This document shows positions 7,595 to 17,162 of a DNA stretch of 64,000 bases, one piece after another (the stretch's first letter is position 1; each line of letters starts with the position of its first letter). The stretch lies in contig CP158568.1 in assembly GCA_040269895.1 (NCBI GenBank), positions 3,872,001 through 3,936,000 on the forward strand, in the 5' to 3' direction. Under the pieces are notes generated by a model. That model was not told where the DNA came from, made no database searches, and was given only the letters and a program-made list of their open reading frames with translations. Made by a program: the position numbers and the translations under genes. The DNA comes from Ancalomicrobiaceae bacterium S20. Lineage in GTDB: Bacteria; Pseudomonadota; Alphaproteobacteria; Rhizobiales; Ancalomicrobiaceae.

Positions 7595-8704
7595 TCAGAG
7601 ACCCCGACCGGTCTCGCGCATCTGATAGGCCGCGAGGTCCATGACCTTGGCGTAGTCGCGCGCCTTGAGGCGGTAGGCTTCGAAACTGTCGTGGACCTCC
7701 TTCGCCATCGGGCCGGAGGCGGCGATCTCGGCCATAACGGCGGTCGTCTCCTTGGCGAGCACCTTGACGATGTCGTCGGAGAGCGCGCGGATCTCGACGC
7801 CGTCCTTCTTGGCGACCGGCTCGAGACTCATGGTGTTGTGGAAGGTGAAGTCGGCCCAGCTCTCCGCGGCGGAGGCGAAGGCGGCGCGCTTGACGATCTC
7901 CTTCAGATCCGCTGGCAGTCCGTCGTAGAGCTTCTTGTTGACCATCACCTCCAGCGCCGGGCCGAACTCGAAGAACGACGGCATGTAGTAGTACTTGGCG
8001 ACGCGGAACAGGCCGAAGGCGAGGTCGTTCCACGGGCCGACCCACTCGGCCGCGTCGATCGTGCCCGACTGCATGGCCTGGAAGATCTCGCCCGGCGGCA
8101 AGAGCACGACGTTGACGCCGAGCCGGCGCAGCACCTCGCCGCCGAGGCCGGCGATGCGCATCTTCAGGCCCTTGAAATCGTCGACGGTCTTGATCTCCTT
8201 TCGGAACCAGCCGCCGGCCTGCGGACCCGACGAGCCGGCATAGAACGGCACCACGCCGAACGGGGCGTAGGCCTTCTCCCACAACGCCTGACCGCCACCG
8301 TACCAGAGCCAGCCCATGTGCTCGTTGGCGAACAGGCCGAAGGGCACGCCGGTGAAGAAGTGGAAGCTCTTGTCCTTGCCCTGCCAGTAGTAGGGCGAGG
8401 CATGGCCCATCTCGGCCGCGCCGGAGGAAACCGCATCGAAGACTTCGAAGGGCGGCACCAGTTCGCCGGCGGCGTAGAGCTGCACGGTCAGCCGGCCGCC
8501 GGACATGGCGGTGATCATGTCCGCGACGCGCTGGGCGTTGACGCCGACGCCGGGGGCGTTCTTCGGCCAGGAGGTCGCCATCTTCCAGACGCGCTTCTCC
8601 TGCGCCTGCACGATCGCGGGGGCCGCGAGCGTCGCGGCGCCGGCCGCGGTCAGGCCGAGAAGGGAACGACGGGAAGCGGACGGACGATCGGCGCGGTCGG
8701 TCAT
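7595..8704 (-). CDS. TRAP transporter solute-binding protein (DctP family)
   Basis: This 369-residue periplasmic binding protein begins with a twin-arginine-like signal (SRRSLLGLTAAGAATLAAPA) cleaved after AQA or nearby. The mature part shows the DctP/TakP pattern: WKMATSWPKNAPGVG, an expected substrate-binding Arg in LKMRIAGLGGEVLRRLG, and the AAEWVGPWNDLAFG block typical of the TakP/alpha-keto-acid branch. No DctQ or DctM membrane genes are within reach, so its permease is encoded elsewhere. Transcribed divergently from glnD. Confidence 0.88.
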   Translation of the reverse strand: MTDRADRPSASRRSLLGLTAAGAATLAAPAIVQAQEKRVWKMATSWPKNAPGVGVNAQRVADMITAMSGGRLTVQLYAAGELVPPFEVFDAVSSGAAEMGHASPYYWQGKDKSFHFFTGVPFGLFANEHMGWLWYGGGQALWEKAYAPFGVVPFYAGSSGPQAGGWFRKEIKTVDDFKGLKMRIAGLGGEVLRRLGVNVVLLPPGEIFQAMQSGTIDAAEWVGPWNDLAFGLFRVAKYYYMPSFFEFGPALEVMVNKKLYDGLPADLKEIVKRAAFASAAESWADFTFHNTMSLEPVAKKDGVEIRALSDDIVKVLAKETTAVMAEIAASGPMAKEVHDSFEAYRLKARDYAKVMDLAAYQMRETGRGL

Positions 8705-8938
8705 GGCGAACCTTCTGAAATCCAGGCGGAGAATGCAGCCTCGGGCGGCCGAACCGTAGGCGCGGGGCGCGGGGCGAGCAAGAGCGGAAACGGTGACCGG
8801 GTCTTCAGTTTTCACGCTTAAGCTGGTGCATGTGGGCGGCGCGGGACTCCCTCCCGACAAGCGCCCTTCCCCTGCCTTCCTCGCAGTCATAATGTGCCGC
8901 TTCGCCCCGGCACATCCTTTCTCGGGACAGACCACGAC

Positions 8939-11731
8939 ATGGCCGCCACGCCGCGCATGGAAGACCTGATCGACTCGAATGCGCTGCGCCATCGGCTGTC
9001 GGCGCTCTGCCCCGACGGCGCCGACGGCGGACAGCCGGCGATCCGCTCCAAGGTGCTGCAGATCTTGAAAGAGGTCCGCAACGAGACCCGCGCCCGCGTC
9101 GAGCAGCTGCTGCTCGAGGACCGGCAGGGCTCGCTGTGCGCCGCCCGGCTCAGCCATGTCCAGGACGAGATGATCCGCGTCATCTACGATTTCGCGGTCG
9201 CCCACGTCTATCCGGTCAAGAACCCGTCCTCGGCCGAGCGCATGGCGGTGACCGCGGTCGGCGGCTACGGCCGCTCGACGCTGGCGCCGGGCTCGGACAT
9301 CGATCTCCTGTTCCTCCTGCCCTACAAGCAGACCCCCTGGGGCGAGAGCGTCGTCGAGTACATCCTCTACATGCTGTGGGATCTCGGCCTGAAGGTCGGC
9401 CACGCGACCCGCAACGTCGAGGAATGCGTGCGGCTGTCGCGATCGGATCTGACGATCCGGACCGCGATCCTCGAGGCGCGGTTTCTCTGGGGCGAACAGG
9501 CGCTGTTCGACGATCTCGCGCATCGGTTCGATACCGAGGTCGTGCAGGGCACCGGCGCGGAATACATCGCCGCCAAGCTGCAGGAGCGCGACGAGCGGCA
9601 CCGCCGGCAGGGCGGCTCGCGCTATCTGGTCGAGCCCAACATCAAGGAGGGCAAGGGGGGCCTGCGCGACCTGCAGACGCTCTACTGGATCGCGAAGTAC
9701 TTCTACCGCGTGAAAGATCCGGCCGATCTCGTCGGCAAGGGCGTGTTCTCGCGTGAGGAATACCGGCGTTTCCTGCGCTGCGAGGAATTCCTCTGGGCCG
9801 TGCGCTGCCACATGCATTTCGTCACCGGCCGGCCGGAGGAGCGGCTCTCCTTCGACCTCCAGCGCGAGATCGCCGGCCGGCTCGGCTATGCCGACCGACA
9901 GGGCCTGCGCTCGGTCGAACGCTTCATGAAGCACTACTTTCTGGTCGCCAAGGACGTCGGCGACCTGACCTTGATCTTCTGCGCCGCGCTCGAGGAGCAG
10001 CACGTCAAGCACCGGCCGGTGCTGAACCGGATCATCAACCGGTTCACCAAGCGCCGGCCGAAGCCGCTCGCCGGCTCCAGGGCCTTCGTCGTCGACAACG
10101 ACCGTCTGACGGTGGCCAGCGACGACGTGTTCGAGCGCGATCCGGTCGACCTGATCCGGTTCTTCCATGTCGCCGACAAGCACCGCGTCGATTTCCATCC
10201 CGATGCGTTGAAGCTGGTGACCCGGTCGTTGAAGCTGATCGATGCGGAGCTGCGCGAGAACAAGGAGGCGAACAGCCTCTTTCTCGACATCCTCTGCTCG
10301 AAGCACGAGCCGGATACCATCCTGCGCAAGATGAACGAGACCGGCGTGCTCGGCCGCTTCGTGCCGGAGTTCGGCAAGGTCGTCGCGATGATGCAGTTCA
10401 ACATGTATCATCACTATACGGTCGACGAACATCTGATCCGGTCGATCCGCGAGCTGTCGGGCATCGAGAAGGGTCAGTTCCCGAACGAACTGCCGCTCGC
10501 GACCTCGCTGATGCCGGGCGTGCAGAATCGGCGGCTGCTCTATGTCGCGCTGTTCCTGCACGACATCGGCAAGGGCCGGGTCGAGGACCATTCGATCGTC
10601 GGCGCGAAGATCGCGCGCAAGCTCTGCCCGCGACTCGGCTTCTCGGCCGCCGAAACCGACACGATCGCCTGGCTGGTCGAGCAGCATCTGACCATGAGCA
10701 TGGTCGCGCAGGGCCGCGACCTCAACGACCGCAAGACGATCCGCGACTTCGCCGAGACCGTGCAGAGCCCCGAGCGGCTGAAGCTGCTCCTGATCCTGAC
10801 CGTCGCCGACATCCGCGCGGTCGGGCCCGGCGTGTTCAACGGCTGGAAGGGCCAGCTCCTGCGCACGCTCTACTACGAGACCGAGCCCTATCTCGCCGGC
10901 GGCCACAGCCAGATCACGCGCGACCAGCGCGTGAAGGCGGCGCAGAACGAGCTGATGGCGAGCCTCGCGGGCTGGAGCGACAAGGACAAGAAGGCTTATG
11001 TCGAGCGGCACTACGCACCCTACTGGCTGCGCGTCGACCTGCCGCGCAAGGTCGAGCAGGCGGAGTTCATCCGCGAGGCGACCAAGGCCGGCAAGAAGCT
11101 CGCGACCCGCGTCACCCCCCGCGCCTTCGAGGGCGTGACCGAGATCACCGTGCTCGCCGACGACCATCCGCGGCTTCTGTCGACCATCGCGGGCGCCTGC
11201 GCGGTCGCCGGCGCCAACATCGTCGACGCGCAGATCTATACGACCACCGACGGGCTGGCCCTCGATACCATCTTCGTCAGCCGCGAGTTCCCGGACGACG
11301 GTGACGAGCAGCGGCGCGGCAACCGGATCTCGGCGCTGATCGAGCGCACGCTCGCGGGGGAGGAACGGCTGCCCGAGCAGATCGAGCGCAAGGCGCTGGC
11401 CAAGCCGCGCCTGAAGGCCTTCGAACTGCCGACCGACGTGATCGTCAACAACTCGTGGTCCGACCGCTTCACCGTCATCGAGGTCTCCGGCCTCGACCGG
11501 CCGGGGCTGCTCTACGACCTGACGCGGGCGATCTCGGACCTCAGCCTCAACATCGCCTCGGCGCATGTCGCGACCTTCGGCGAACGGGCCGTCGACGTGT
11601 TCTACGTGACCGATCTGACCGGCCACAAACTCGACAACAAGGCGCGCGAACGCACGATCCGGGAGCGTCTGGTCAAGGCTTTTCACGGAGTCCGTGCCGA
11701 GGCCAAGGACGCGAAACGCGGCGCGGCGTGA
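8939..11731 (+). CDS. glnD: [Protein-PII] uridylyltransferase / uridylyl-removing enzyme
   Basis: The bifunctional nitrogen sensor of about 930 residues uridylylates PII under nitrogen limitation and removes the group when glutamine is high. Domains in order: nucleotidyltransferase with GGYGRSTLAPGSDIDLL (about residues 107-123, catalytic Asp pair); a GlnD linker domain; an HD hydrolase domain with LFLHDIGKG (about 538-546); two C-terminal ACT domains (about 735-800 and 845-915). The ATG at 8939 is chosen; a GTG at 8894 in frame would add 15 residues lacking conservation. All key residues are intact. The 1396-residue open frame on the opposite strand is an artefact of GC bias. Confidence 0.97.
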   Translation: MAATPRMEDLIDSNALRHRLSALCPDGADGGQPAIRSKVLQILKEVRNETRARVEQLLLEDRQGSLCAARLSHVQDEMIRVIYDFAVAHVYPVKNPSSAERMAVTAVGGYGRSTLAPGSDIDLLFLLPYKQTPWGESVVEYILYMLWDLGLKVGHATRNVEECVRLSRSDLTIRTAILEARFLWGEQALFDDLAHRFDTEVVQGTGAEYIAAKLQERDERHRRQGGSRYLVEPNIKEGKGGLRDLQTLYWIAKYFYRVKDPADLVGKGVFSREEYRRFLRCEEFLWAVRCHMHFVTGRPEERLSFDLQREIAGRLGYADRQGLRSVERFMKHYFLVAKDVGDLTLIFCAALEEQHVKHRPVLNRIINRFTKRRPKPLAGSRAFVVDNDRLTVASDDVFERDPVDLIRFFHVADKHRVDFHPDALKLVTRSLKLIDAELRENKEANSLFLDILCSKHEPDTILRKMNETGVLGRFVPEFGKVVAMMQFNMYHHYTVDEHLIRSIRELSGIEKGQFPNELPLATSLMPGVQNRRLLYVALFLHDIGKGRVEDHSIVGAKIARKLCPRLGFSAAETDTIAWLVEQHLTMSMVAQGRDLNDRKTIRDFAETVQSPERLKLLLILTVADIRAVGPGVFNGWKGQLLRTLYYETEPYLAGGHSQITRDQRVKAAQNELMASLAGWSDKDKKAYVERHYAPYWLRVDLPRKVEQAEFIREATKAGKKLATRVTPRAFEGVTEITVLADDHPRLLSTIAGACAVAGANIVDAQIYTTTDGLALDTIFVSREFPDDGDEQRRGNRISALIERTLAGEERLPEQIERKALAKPRLKAFELPTDVIVNNSWSDRFTVIEVSGLDRPGLLYDLTRAISDLSLNIASAHVATFGERAVDVFYVTDLTGHKLDNKARERTIRERLVKAFHGVRAEAKDAKRGAA

Positions 11732-11783
11732 ACGCCGCCTTCCCCCATCAGACGGCCGTAGACACGGGCCGACGGAGACAGAC

Positions 11784-12542
11784 ATGACGGGTCAGCCGAC
11801 CAGCCGGCCGCGGCCGATGAAGACCATCGGCATTCTCGGCGGCATGAGCGACAAGGCGACCGGCGAGTACTACCGGCTCGCCAACGCCATGATCAACCAG
11901 CGCCTCGGCGGCTGGGACAATGGCGAGATCGTCATCGTCTCGGTCAATTTCGGCAACATCGAGCACTTCGTCCGCACCGATGACTGGGAGGCGGCAAGGG
12001 CTTACGTCGATGACAAGCTCGACCGGCTCGAGGCGGCGCGGGTCGACGTGATCGTCTGCGTCTCCAACACGATGCACCGGGTGGTGGTGCCTGCCATGGC
12101 CGGTCGGCGCACGCCCTTCGTCCATATCGCCGACGCGACCGGCGCGGCGATCCGCGCACGGGGCCTGACCAAGATCGGGCTGCTCGGCACCATGCCGGTG
12201 ATGGCCGGCCGCGCGCTCGCCGACCACTATCGCGATCGGTTCGGCCTCGACATCGTCGTGCCGGACGAGGCGGGGCGGACCCGGATCGACCGGATCATCT
12301 TCGACGAGCTGGTCAAGGACGTCGTGCGGCCGGAATCGCGCGAGGTCTATCGCCAGGAGATCGCCAAGCTGAAGGCGGCCGGTGCCGAGGGCATCATTCT
12401 CGGCTGCACCGAGATCTACATGCTGACCGGCCGCGGCGAGCTGGACGGCCTGCCGCTGTTCGACACCACGGAGCTGCATGTGAAAGCCGCGGTCGACGTC
12501 GCGCTCGGCGCCGTCGACAGCGCGGCCGCCGCACGCATCTGA
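11784..12542 (+). CDS. Aspartate/glutamate racemase family protein
   Basis: This 252-residue protein carries the family opening KTIGILGGMSDKATGEYY and the C-terminal catalytic motif ILGCTEI (Cys208). These cofactor-independent racemases use two cysteines as acid/base pair. The N-terminal motif here reads VCVSNTMH, with Cys92 three positions before the Asn; in YgeA-type enzymes, from memory, the Cys is two positions before it (C-x-N-T-M-H). The place normally held by Cys is Val93. It may be an altered racemase or a lyase/isomerase of the superfamily. ATG at 11784; an ATG at 11817 is possible. It starts 52 bases after glnD and is followed 13 bases later by murJ. Confidence 0.8.
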   Translation: MTGQPTSRPRPMKTIGILGGMSDKATGEYYRLANAMINQRLGGWDNGEIVIVSVNFGNIEHFVRTDDWEAARAYVDDKLDRLEAARVDVIVCVSNTMHRVVVPAMAGRRTPFVHIADATGAAIRARGLTKIGLLGTMPVMAGRALADHYRDRFGLDIVVPDEAGRTRIDRIIFDELVKDVVRPESREVYRQEIAKLKAAGAEGIILGCTEIYMLTGRGELDGLPLFDTTELHVKAAVDVALGAVDSAAAARI

Positions 12543-12555
12543 TCCGACCGACCCG

Positions 12556-14133
12556 ATGGCGAGCCGGCTCTTCTCGAACTTCCTGACCGTCGGCGGCGCG
12601 ACGCTGATCTCGCGCGTGCTCGGCTTCGTGCGCGACACGATGATCGCAGCCGAACTCGGCACCGGGCCGGTCGCGGATGCCTTCTTCGTGGCGTTCCGGC
12701 TGCCGAACCTGTTCCGCCGGCTGTTCGCGGAGGGCGCCTTCAATTCCGCCTTCGTGCCGCTCTATGCCCGCACGCTCGAGGGTGAGGGCGAGGCGGCGGC
12801 GCGGACCTTCGCCCGCGACACATTCGGCATGCTGGTCCTGTCGCTCGCCGCGGTCAGCGCGGTCGCGATGATCGGCGCACCGTGGCTGGTCGGGCTGCTC
12901 GCGCCGGGCTTCGGCGAGGAGCCGGCCAAGTTCGACCTGACCGTGTTCCTGACCCGGATCTGCTTTCCCTATCTCGCCTGCATGTCGCTGACTGGGCTGT
13001 TCGGCGGCATCCTCAACTCGCACGGCCGCTTCAAGGCGGCGGCCTTCGCGCCCGTGCTGCTCAACGTCGTGTTGATCGCGGTGCTCGTCGGCATCGCGGC
13101 GAGCGGGCAGGCGCGCACCTCGCAGGCCGGCGTTATCCTGTCCTGGGGCGTCGCCGCAGCCGGGCTCGCGCAGCTCCTGCTCGTGGTCGTGGCGGTCATG
13201 CGCGGCGGCTGGGGCTTTGTCCGGGGCGGCCGCGCTGGACCAAGGCGCTCGGGCGGCTCCTCGCGCTCGGGCTGCCGGGGCTGATCGGCGGCGGCGTCAC
13301 CCAGATCAACATCGCGATCGGCACGATCATCGCCTCGCTGCAGGCGGGCGCGGTGTCCTATCTCTACTACGCCGACCGGGTCTACCAGCTGCCGCTCGGC
13401 ATCGTCGGCATCGCGATCGGCGTCGTGCTGCTGCCGGAGGTCGCCCGCCGCGTCCGCGAAGGGCGGCCGGATCTCGCCTTCGAGGCCCAGAACCGCAGCC
13501 TGGAATTCGCCGCCGTGCTGACGCTGCCGGCGGCGGTGGCGCTCGTCGTCGCGGCGCATCCGATCGTCGAGGTGCTGTTCGAGCGGGGTGCTTTCGGGGC
13601 GATGGACACGACCCAGACCGCCCGCGCGCTCGCCGCCTTCGGCCTCGGTCTGCCGGCCTTCGTGCTGGTCAAGGTCCTGTCGCCGGCCTTCTTCGCCCGC
13701 GAGGACACGCGCACCCCGATGGCGATCGGCATCGTGGTGATGATCGCCAACGTGGTCGCGAGCCTGGCGCTGTTCCCGAGCCTCGGCCATGTCGCGATCG
13801 CGGTCGCGACCAGCGCGTCCGGCTGGCTCAACGCCGGGCTGCTACAGCTCGTGCTCGCCCGGCGCGGCCACTGGCGCGTCGATGGCGAGCTTCGAGGCGC
13901 GGCTGCCGCGCATCCTCATCGCCGCGCTCGCCATGGGCGTCGCTGTCGGCTTCGCCGGCAGCTGGCTCGGCCCCTGGCTCGGCGCGGAGAACCCGCTCGC
14001 GGTCAAGATCTCGGCGCTGGCGGCGCTCGTCGGCGGCGGCGCGGCGCTGTTCTTCGGTCTCGCCCATGCCATGGGCGCGGTCGATCTCGCCGCCATCCTC
14101 CGCCTCGCGCGCCGTCGCCGCTCCGACGGGTGA
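12556..14133 (+). pseudogene. murJ: Lipid II flippase MurJ (MviN), reading frame broken twice
   Basis: The region encodes a full-length MurJ (about 525 residues) spread over three frames. Frame one (12556 to about 13225) gives SRVLGFVRDTMIAAELG and ADAFFVAFRLPNLFRRLFAEG, the MurJ signature. Frame two (to about 13880) gives [17 protein letters not shown] and the remaining central helices; frame three (to 14133) gives the last two or three helices. The first break fits one missing G in the run at 13223-13226; the second fits one extra base at about 13878-13893. MurJ flips lipid II across the inner membrane and is normally essential, so sequencing error is more likely than decay. Fourteen transmembrane helices are expected. 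Confidence 0.88.
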
Positions 14134-14243
14134 GACGTCCTGCGGCCGCAAGCACTTCGCAAGGGTCGCATCAGCATGTGCCGCACTTGGCAAGCGCCCC
14201 GCCTTGGCCCATAACGCGGCCGCCGCATTCCGAAGGATCGATC

Positions 14244-15329
14244 ATGACCGCCGCCGAGACCCCCGCCGCCGCAACCGTCGCCAATCCGGGCTTCCAGCCG
14301 CTCGTCTTCTCCGGCATCCAGCCGACCGGCAACCTGCATCTCGGCAACTATCTCGGCGCGATCGTCCGCTTCGTGGCGATGCAGGAGACCCATGACTGCA
14401 TCTATTGCGTCGTCGACCTGCACGCGATCACCGCCCAGCTCGTCCAGCCGGAGCTGAAGACCCAGATCCGCGAAGTGACCGCGGCCTTCCTCGCCGCCGG
14501 CATCGATCCGAAGAAGCACATCGTGTTCAACCAGAGCCGCGTCGTCGAGCATGCGGAACTGGCCTGGGTGTTCAACTGCGTGGCGCGGATGGGCTGGCTC
14601 AACCGCATGACGCAATTCAAGGACAAGGCCGGCAAGGATCGCGAGAACGTCTCGGTCGGCCTGTTCGCCTATCCGAACCTGATGTCGGCCGACATCCTGG
14701 TCTATCGCGCGACCCATGTGCCGGTCGGCGAGGACCAGAAGCAGCATGTCGAGCTCGCCCGCGACACCGCGGCGAAGTTCAACAACGACTTCGCCGAGCG
14801 CATCGCCGCGCTCGGGCTCGGCGTCGGCGAGGCGGGCGGGTTCTTCCCGCAGCCCGAACCACTGATCCAGGGCCCGGCGACGCGCGTCATGAGCTTGCGC
14901 GACGGCACCAAGAAGATGTCGAAGTCCGATCCCTCGGACTACAGCCGCATCAACCTGACCGACGACGCCGACACGATCGCGCAGAAGTTCCGCAAGGCGA
15001 AGACCGATCCGGAGCCGCTGCCGACCGAGGTGAAGGGCCTCGAAGGCCGCCCCGAGGCCGACAATCTGGTCGGCATCTACGCCGCGCTCTCGGGCGCGAC
15101 GCCGGAGGCGATCCTCGCCGACTACGGCGCCGGCCAGTTCTCGCGCTTCAAGCAGGCGCTGACCGATCTCGCCGTCGACAAGCTCGGACCGGTCGGCGCC
15201 GAGATGAAGCGGCTGGTCGCCGATCCGGCCTATATCGACGCCGTGCTCAAGGACGGCGGCGAGCGTGCCAGCCTGCGCGCCCGCAAGGTGATGGACGATG
15301 TCAAGGACATCGTCGGCTTCCTGCGCTGA
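14244..15329 (+). CDS. trpS: Tryptophanyl-tRNA synthetase
   Basis: The 361-residue class I synthetase charges tRNA-Trp. It has the HIGH-type motif HLGNY (about residue 32) and KMSKS (about residue 225), plus the TrpRS-typical [18 protein letters not shown] and [20 protein letters not shown]. The ATG at 14244 is preceded at good distance by AAGGA. It follows murJ by 110 bases, a pairing common in this class. A GC-rich hairpin follows the stop. Confidence 0.97.
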   Translation: MTAAETPAAATVANPGFQPLVFSGIQPTGNLHLGNYLGAIVRFVAMQETHDCIYCVVDLHAITAQLVQPELKTQIREVTAAFLAAGIDPKKHIVFNQSRVVEHAELAWVFNCVARMGWLNRMTQFKDKAGKDRENVSVGLFAYPNLMSADILVYRATHVPVGEDQKQHVELARDTAAKFNNDFAERIAALGLGVGEAGGFFPQPEPLIQGPATRVMSLRDGTKKMSKSDPSDYSRINLTDDADTIAQKFRKAKTDPEPLPTEVKGLEGRPEADNLVGIYAALSGATPEAILADYGAGQFSRFKQALTDLAVDKLGPVGAEMKRLVADPAYIDAVLKDGGERASLRARKVMDDVKDIVGFLR

Positions 15330-15352
15330 GGCCTCAACCTCCGAACCTGGTC

Positions 15353-15373
15353 CGGCGGAGCGCCGCTCCGCCG
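15353..15373 (+). terminator. Possible hairpin terminator after trpS
   Basis: CGGCGGAG and CTCCGCCG form a perfect eight-base-pair stem around a five-base loop, 23 bases after the trpS stop. No T-run follows, so it may only stabilise the transcript end or act weakly. Confidence 0.4.
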
Positions 15374-15440
15374 ACCTCGCATCCGGGCCGACGCCGATTT
15401 CCTTCAAGACCGGCCGGCACGCGGTGCTAGACTGCCGGCC

Positions 15441-16319
15441 ATGACCGGTCTGATCTGCCCCTCCCCCGTCTCGCAATCCGACGCGCTGGCGATGAACCCG
15501 CTCGGGGCGGACGAGGCCGCGCGGTTCTTCGTGGCGCCGCGGCTCGCCGGCCTCGATTGCCTGCGCGCGACCTACGTCACCCATGCCTACGCCCCGCACA
15601 CCCACGACACCTATGTCGTCGGCACGATCGAGCGCGGTTGCGAGGCCTGGACGCTGCGCGGCGAGCGGCATTACGCCGGGCCGGGCGATCTGGTGTTCGT
15701 CAATCCGCTCGAGGTCCATGACGGCAGTCCGCATGCCGGCGGCTATTCCTATCGGACCACCTACCCGCCGGTCGCGGTGCTGCGTGAGATCGCCGAGGCG
15801 CTGACCGGGCAACGGCAGCTCGCGGATCCCTATTTTCCTGAAGCACGCGTGCACGATCCGCTGATCGCCGGGCTGTTCGCCTCCGCCCATGCGCAAGTCG
15901 AGGACGGCGACGATCCGTTCGGCGCGGAGGAGCGGTTGAACCGGGCCTATGCCGCCATGCTGGTGCGCCATGCCGGCATCCGGCCGGCGACGCTCGGCGT
16001 CGAGACCGGACCGGTCGCGCGGGCGCGGGCCCTGATCGAGGGCGCCTACGCGGGTGACCTGTCGCTCGACGCGCTCGCAGCGGAAGCCGGGCTCTCGACG
16101 CATCACCTGATCCGCGCCTTCCGCCGTGCCGTCGGCATGACGCCGCACGCCTATCTGGTCGATGTGCGCGTGCGCCGGGCCAAGGATCTGCTCCGGCGCG
16201 GCGAGACGCCGGCGGAGGTCGCCGCGACGGTCGGCTTCGCCGATCAGGCGCATCTGACGCGCGCCTTCAAGGCTCGCGTCGGCGTCGGTCCGGGGGCCTA
16301 TCGCCGGGCGGCGGCGTGA
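15441..16319 (+). CDS. AraC-family transcriptional regulator
   Basis: The 292-residue protein has an N-terminal AraC-type cupin ligand domain (HAYAPHTHDTYVVGTIERG, then PGDLVFVNPLEVHDG) and a C-terminal double helix-turn-helix (LSLDALAAEAGLSTHHLIR and AEVAATVGFADQAHLTRAF). An internal ATG at 15492 would give 275 residues and may be the true start, as the first 17 residues look unstructured. Similar regulators often control adjacent amino-acid exporters; azlCD lies about 0.8 kb downstream on the same strand, but a link is only conjecture. Confidence 0.88.
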   Translation: MTGLICPSPVSQSDALAMNPLGADEAARFFVAPRLAGLDCLRATYVTHAYAPHTHDTYVVGTIERGCEAWTLRGERHYAGPGDLVFVNPLEVHDGSPHAGGYSYRTTYPPVAVLREIAEALTGQRQLADPYFPEARVHDPLIAGLFASAHAQVEDGDDPFGAEERLNRAYAAMLVRHAGIRPATLGVETGPVARARALIEGAYAGDLSLDALAAEAGLSTHHLIRAFRRAVGMTPHAYLVDVRVRRAKDLLRRGETPAEVAATVGFADQAHLTRAFKARVGVGPGAYRRAAA

Positions 16320-16448
16320 AGGTTTCCCGCGGAGGAATCACGAGGCGATCCGGCGGCATTCTGGTTGGTAAGTCATAGGGTTATCCCCGCAAGCCCATGC
16401 TCGCACGGCGTTACACTCCGATGGTGTTCCCGATCGGAGTTCCGTCCC

Positions 16449-17096
16449 ATGCGTGCTTACGACCTCGCCAAGTCCCTCTGCCCGAACGGGCGCCCGAACT
16501 ACCTCGCCGCCTTCGCCGCCGGCGACGCGCTGCTCGCCGAGAAGCGGATCGACCGACCGCTCCGGCTGGCGCATTTCCTGGCCCAGGTGTTCCACGAGAG
16601 CGACGGCTTGACGGTCACCGTCGAGTCCGGCCGCTACACCGCGCAGAACCTCGCCGACATGTGGGACCGCAAGGTCTGGCGGCGCTATTTCGCCTCGCGC
16701 GAGGCGATGATCGCCATGGCCGCGCAGTGCCGGATCGACGGCGGCGAGCGGCTGTTCTCGATCGTCTATGGCGGCCGGATGGGCAATGGCGACGCGGCGA
16801 CCGGCGACGGCTGGCGCTATCGGGGCCGCGGCCTGTTGCAGACCACCGGCAAGGACGCCTATCGGCGCTGTGGCGCGCTGTGCGGTGCCGACTTCGTCGC
16901 CGAGCCCGATCTCGTGCTCGACCCGCGCTATGCACTGGTGCCGGCCGCCGCAGAATGGGCCGAGGGCGGGTGCAACGCGGCCGCCGACCGCGACGATCTC
17001 GAGGCGGTCACGCGCGTTGTCAACGGCGGTACGATCGGCCTCGCCAGCCGCGCGCGCTGGCTCACGCGGGTGAAGCGGGCCATGGCGATCGGCTGA
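16449..17096 (+). CDS. Glycoside hydrolase family 19-like protein (chitinase/endolysin type)
   Basis: The 215-residue enzyme carries the GH19 core: LAHFLAQVFHESDGL with the expected catalytic Glu50, then YGGRMGNGD and WRYRGRGLLQTTGKDAY, the pattern of phage-type endolysins and bacterial GH19 muramidase-like enzymes. No signal peptide is visible, as in endolysins that depend on a holin or on lysis. There is no holin, capsid or integrase gene beside it, so it is a solitary gene, either a domesticated phage lysin or a housekeeping wall hydrolase. The open frame extends to 16365, but the ATG at 16449 best fits the family start. Confidence 0.82.
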   Translation: MRAYDLAKSLCPNGRPNYLAAFAAGDALLAEKRIDRPLRLAHFLAQVFHESDGLTVTVESGRYTAQNLADMWDRKVWRRYFASREAMIAMAAQCRIDGGERLFSIVYGGRMGNGDAATGDGWRYRGRGLLQTTGKDAYRRCGALCGADFVAEPDLVLDPRYALVPAAAEWAEGGCNAAADRDDLEAVTRVVNGGTIGLASRARWLTRVKRAMAIG

Positions 17097-17162
17097 GCGG
17101 CGGGCGTGCGCGGGGCCGATTTTGTTCAAGACCGGGCCCCGCAACCGGGCCAGAGTGCGGAC

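Noticed and set aside
7595-11785. A 1396-codon open frame on the minus strand covering all of glnD
   Set aside because: It is in frame with the TRAP protein only by chance; the part opposite glnD has a GC-biased, Arg/Asp/Val-rich composition with no domain, and glnD is complete on the plus strand.
12969-13790. A single-gene pseudogene reading of murJ as true decay
   Set aside because: Every conserved segment of MurJ is present, only two one-base shifts separate them, and the gene is normally essential; sequencing error is more likely.
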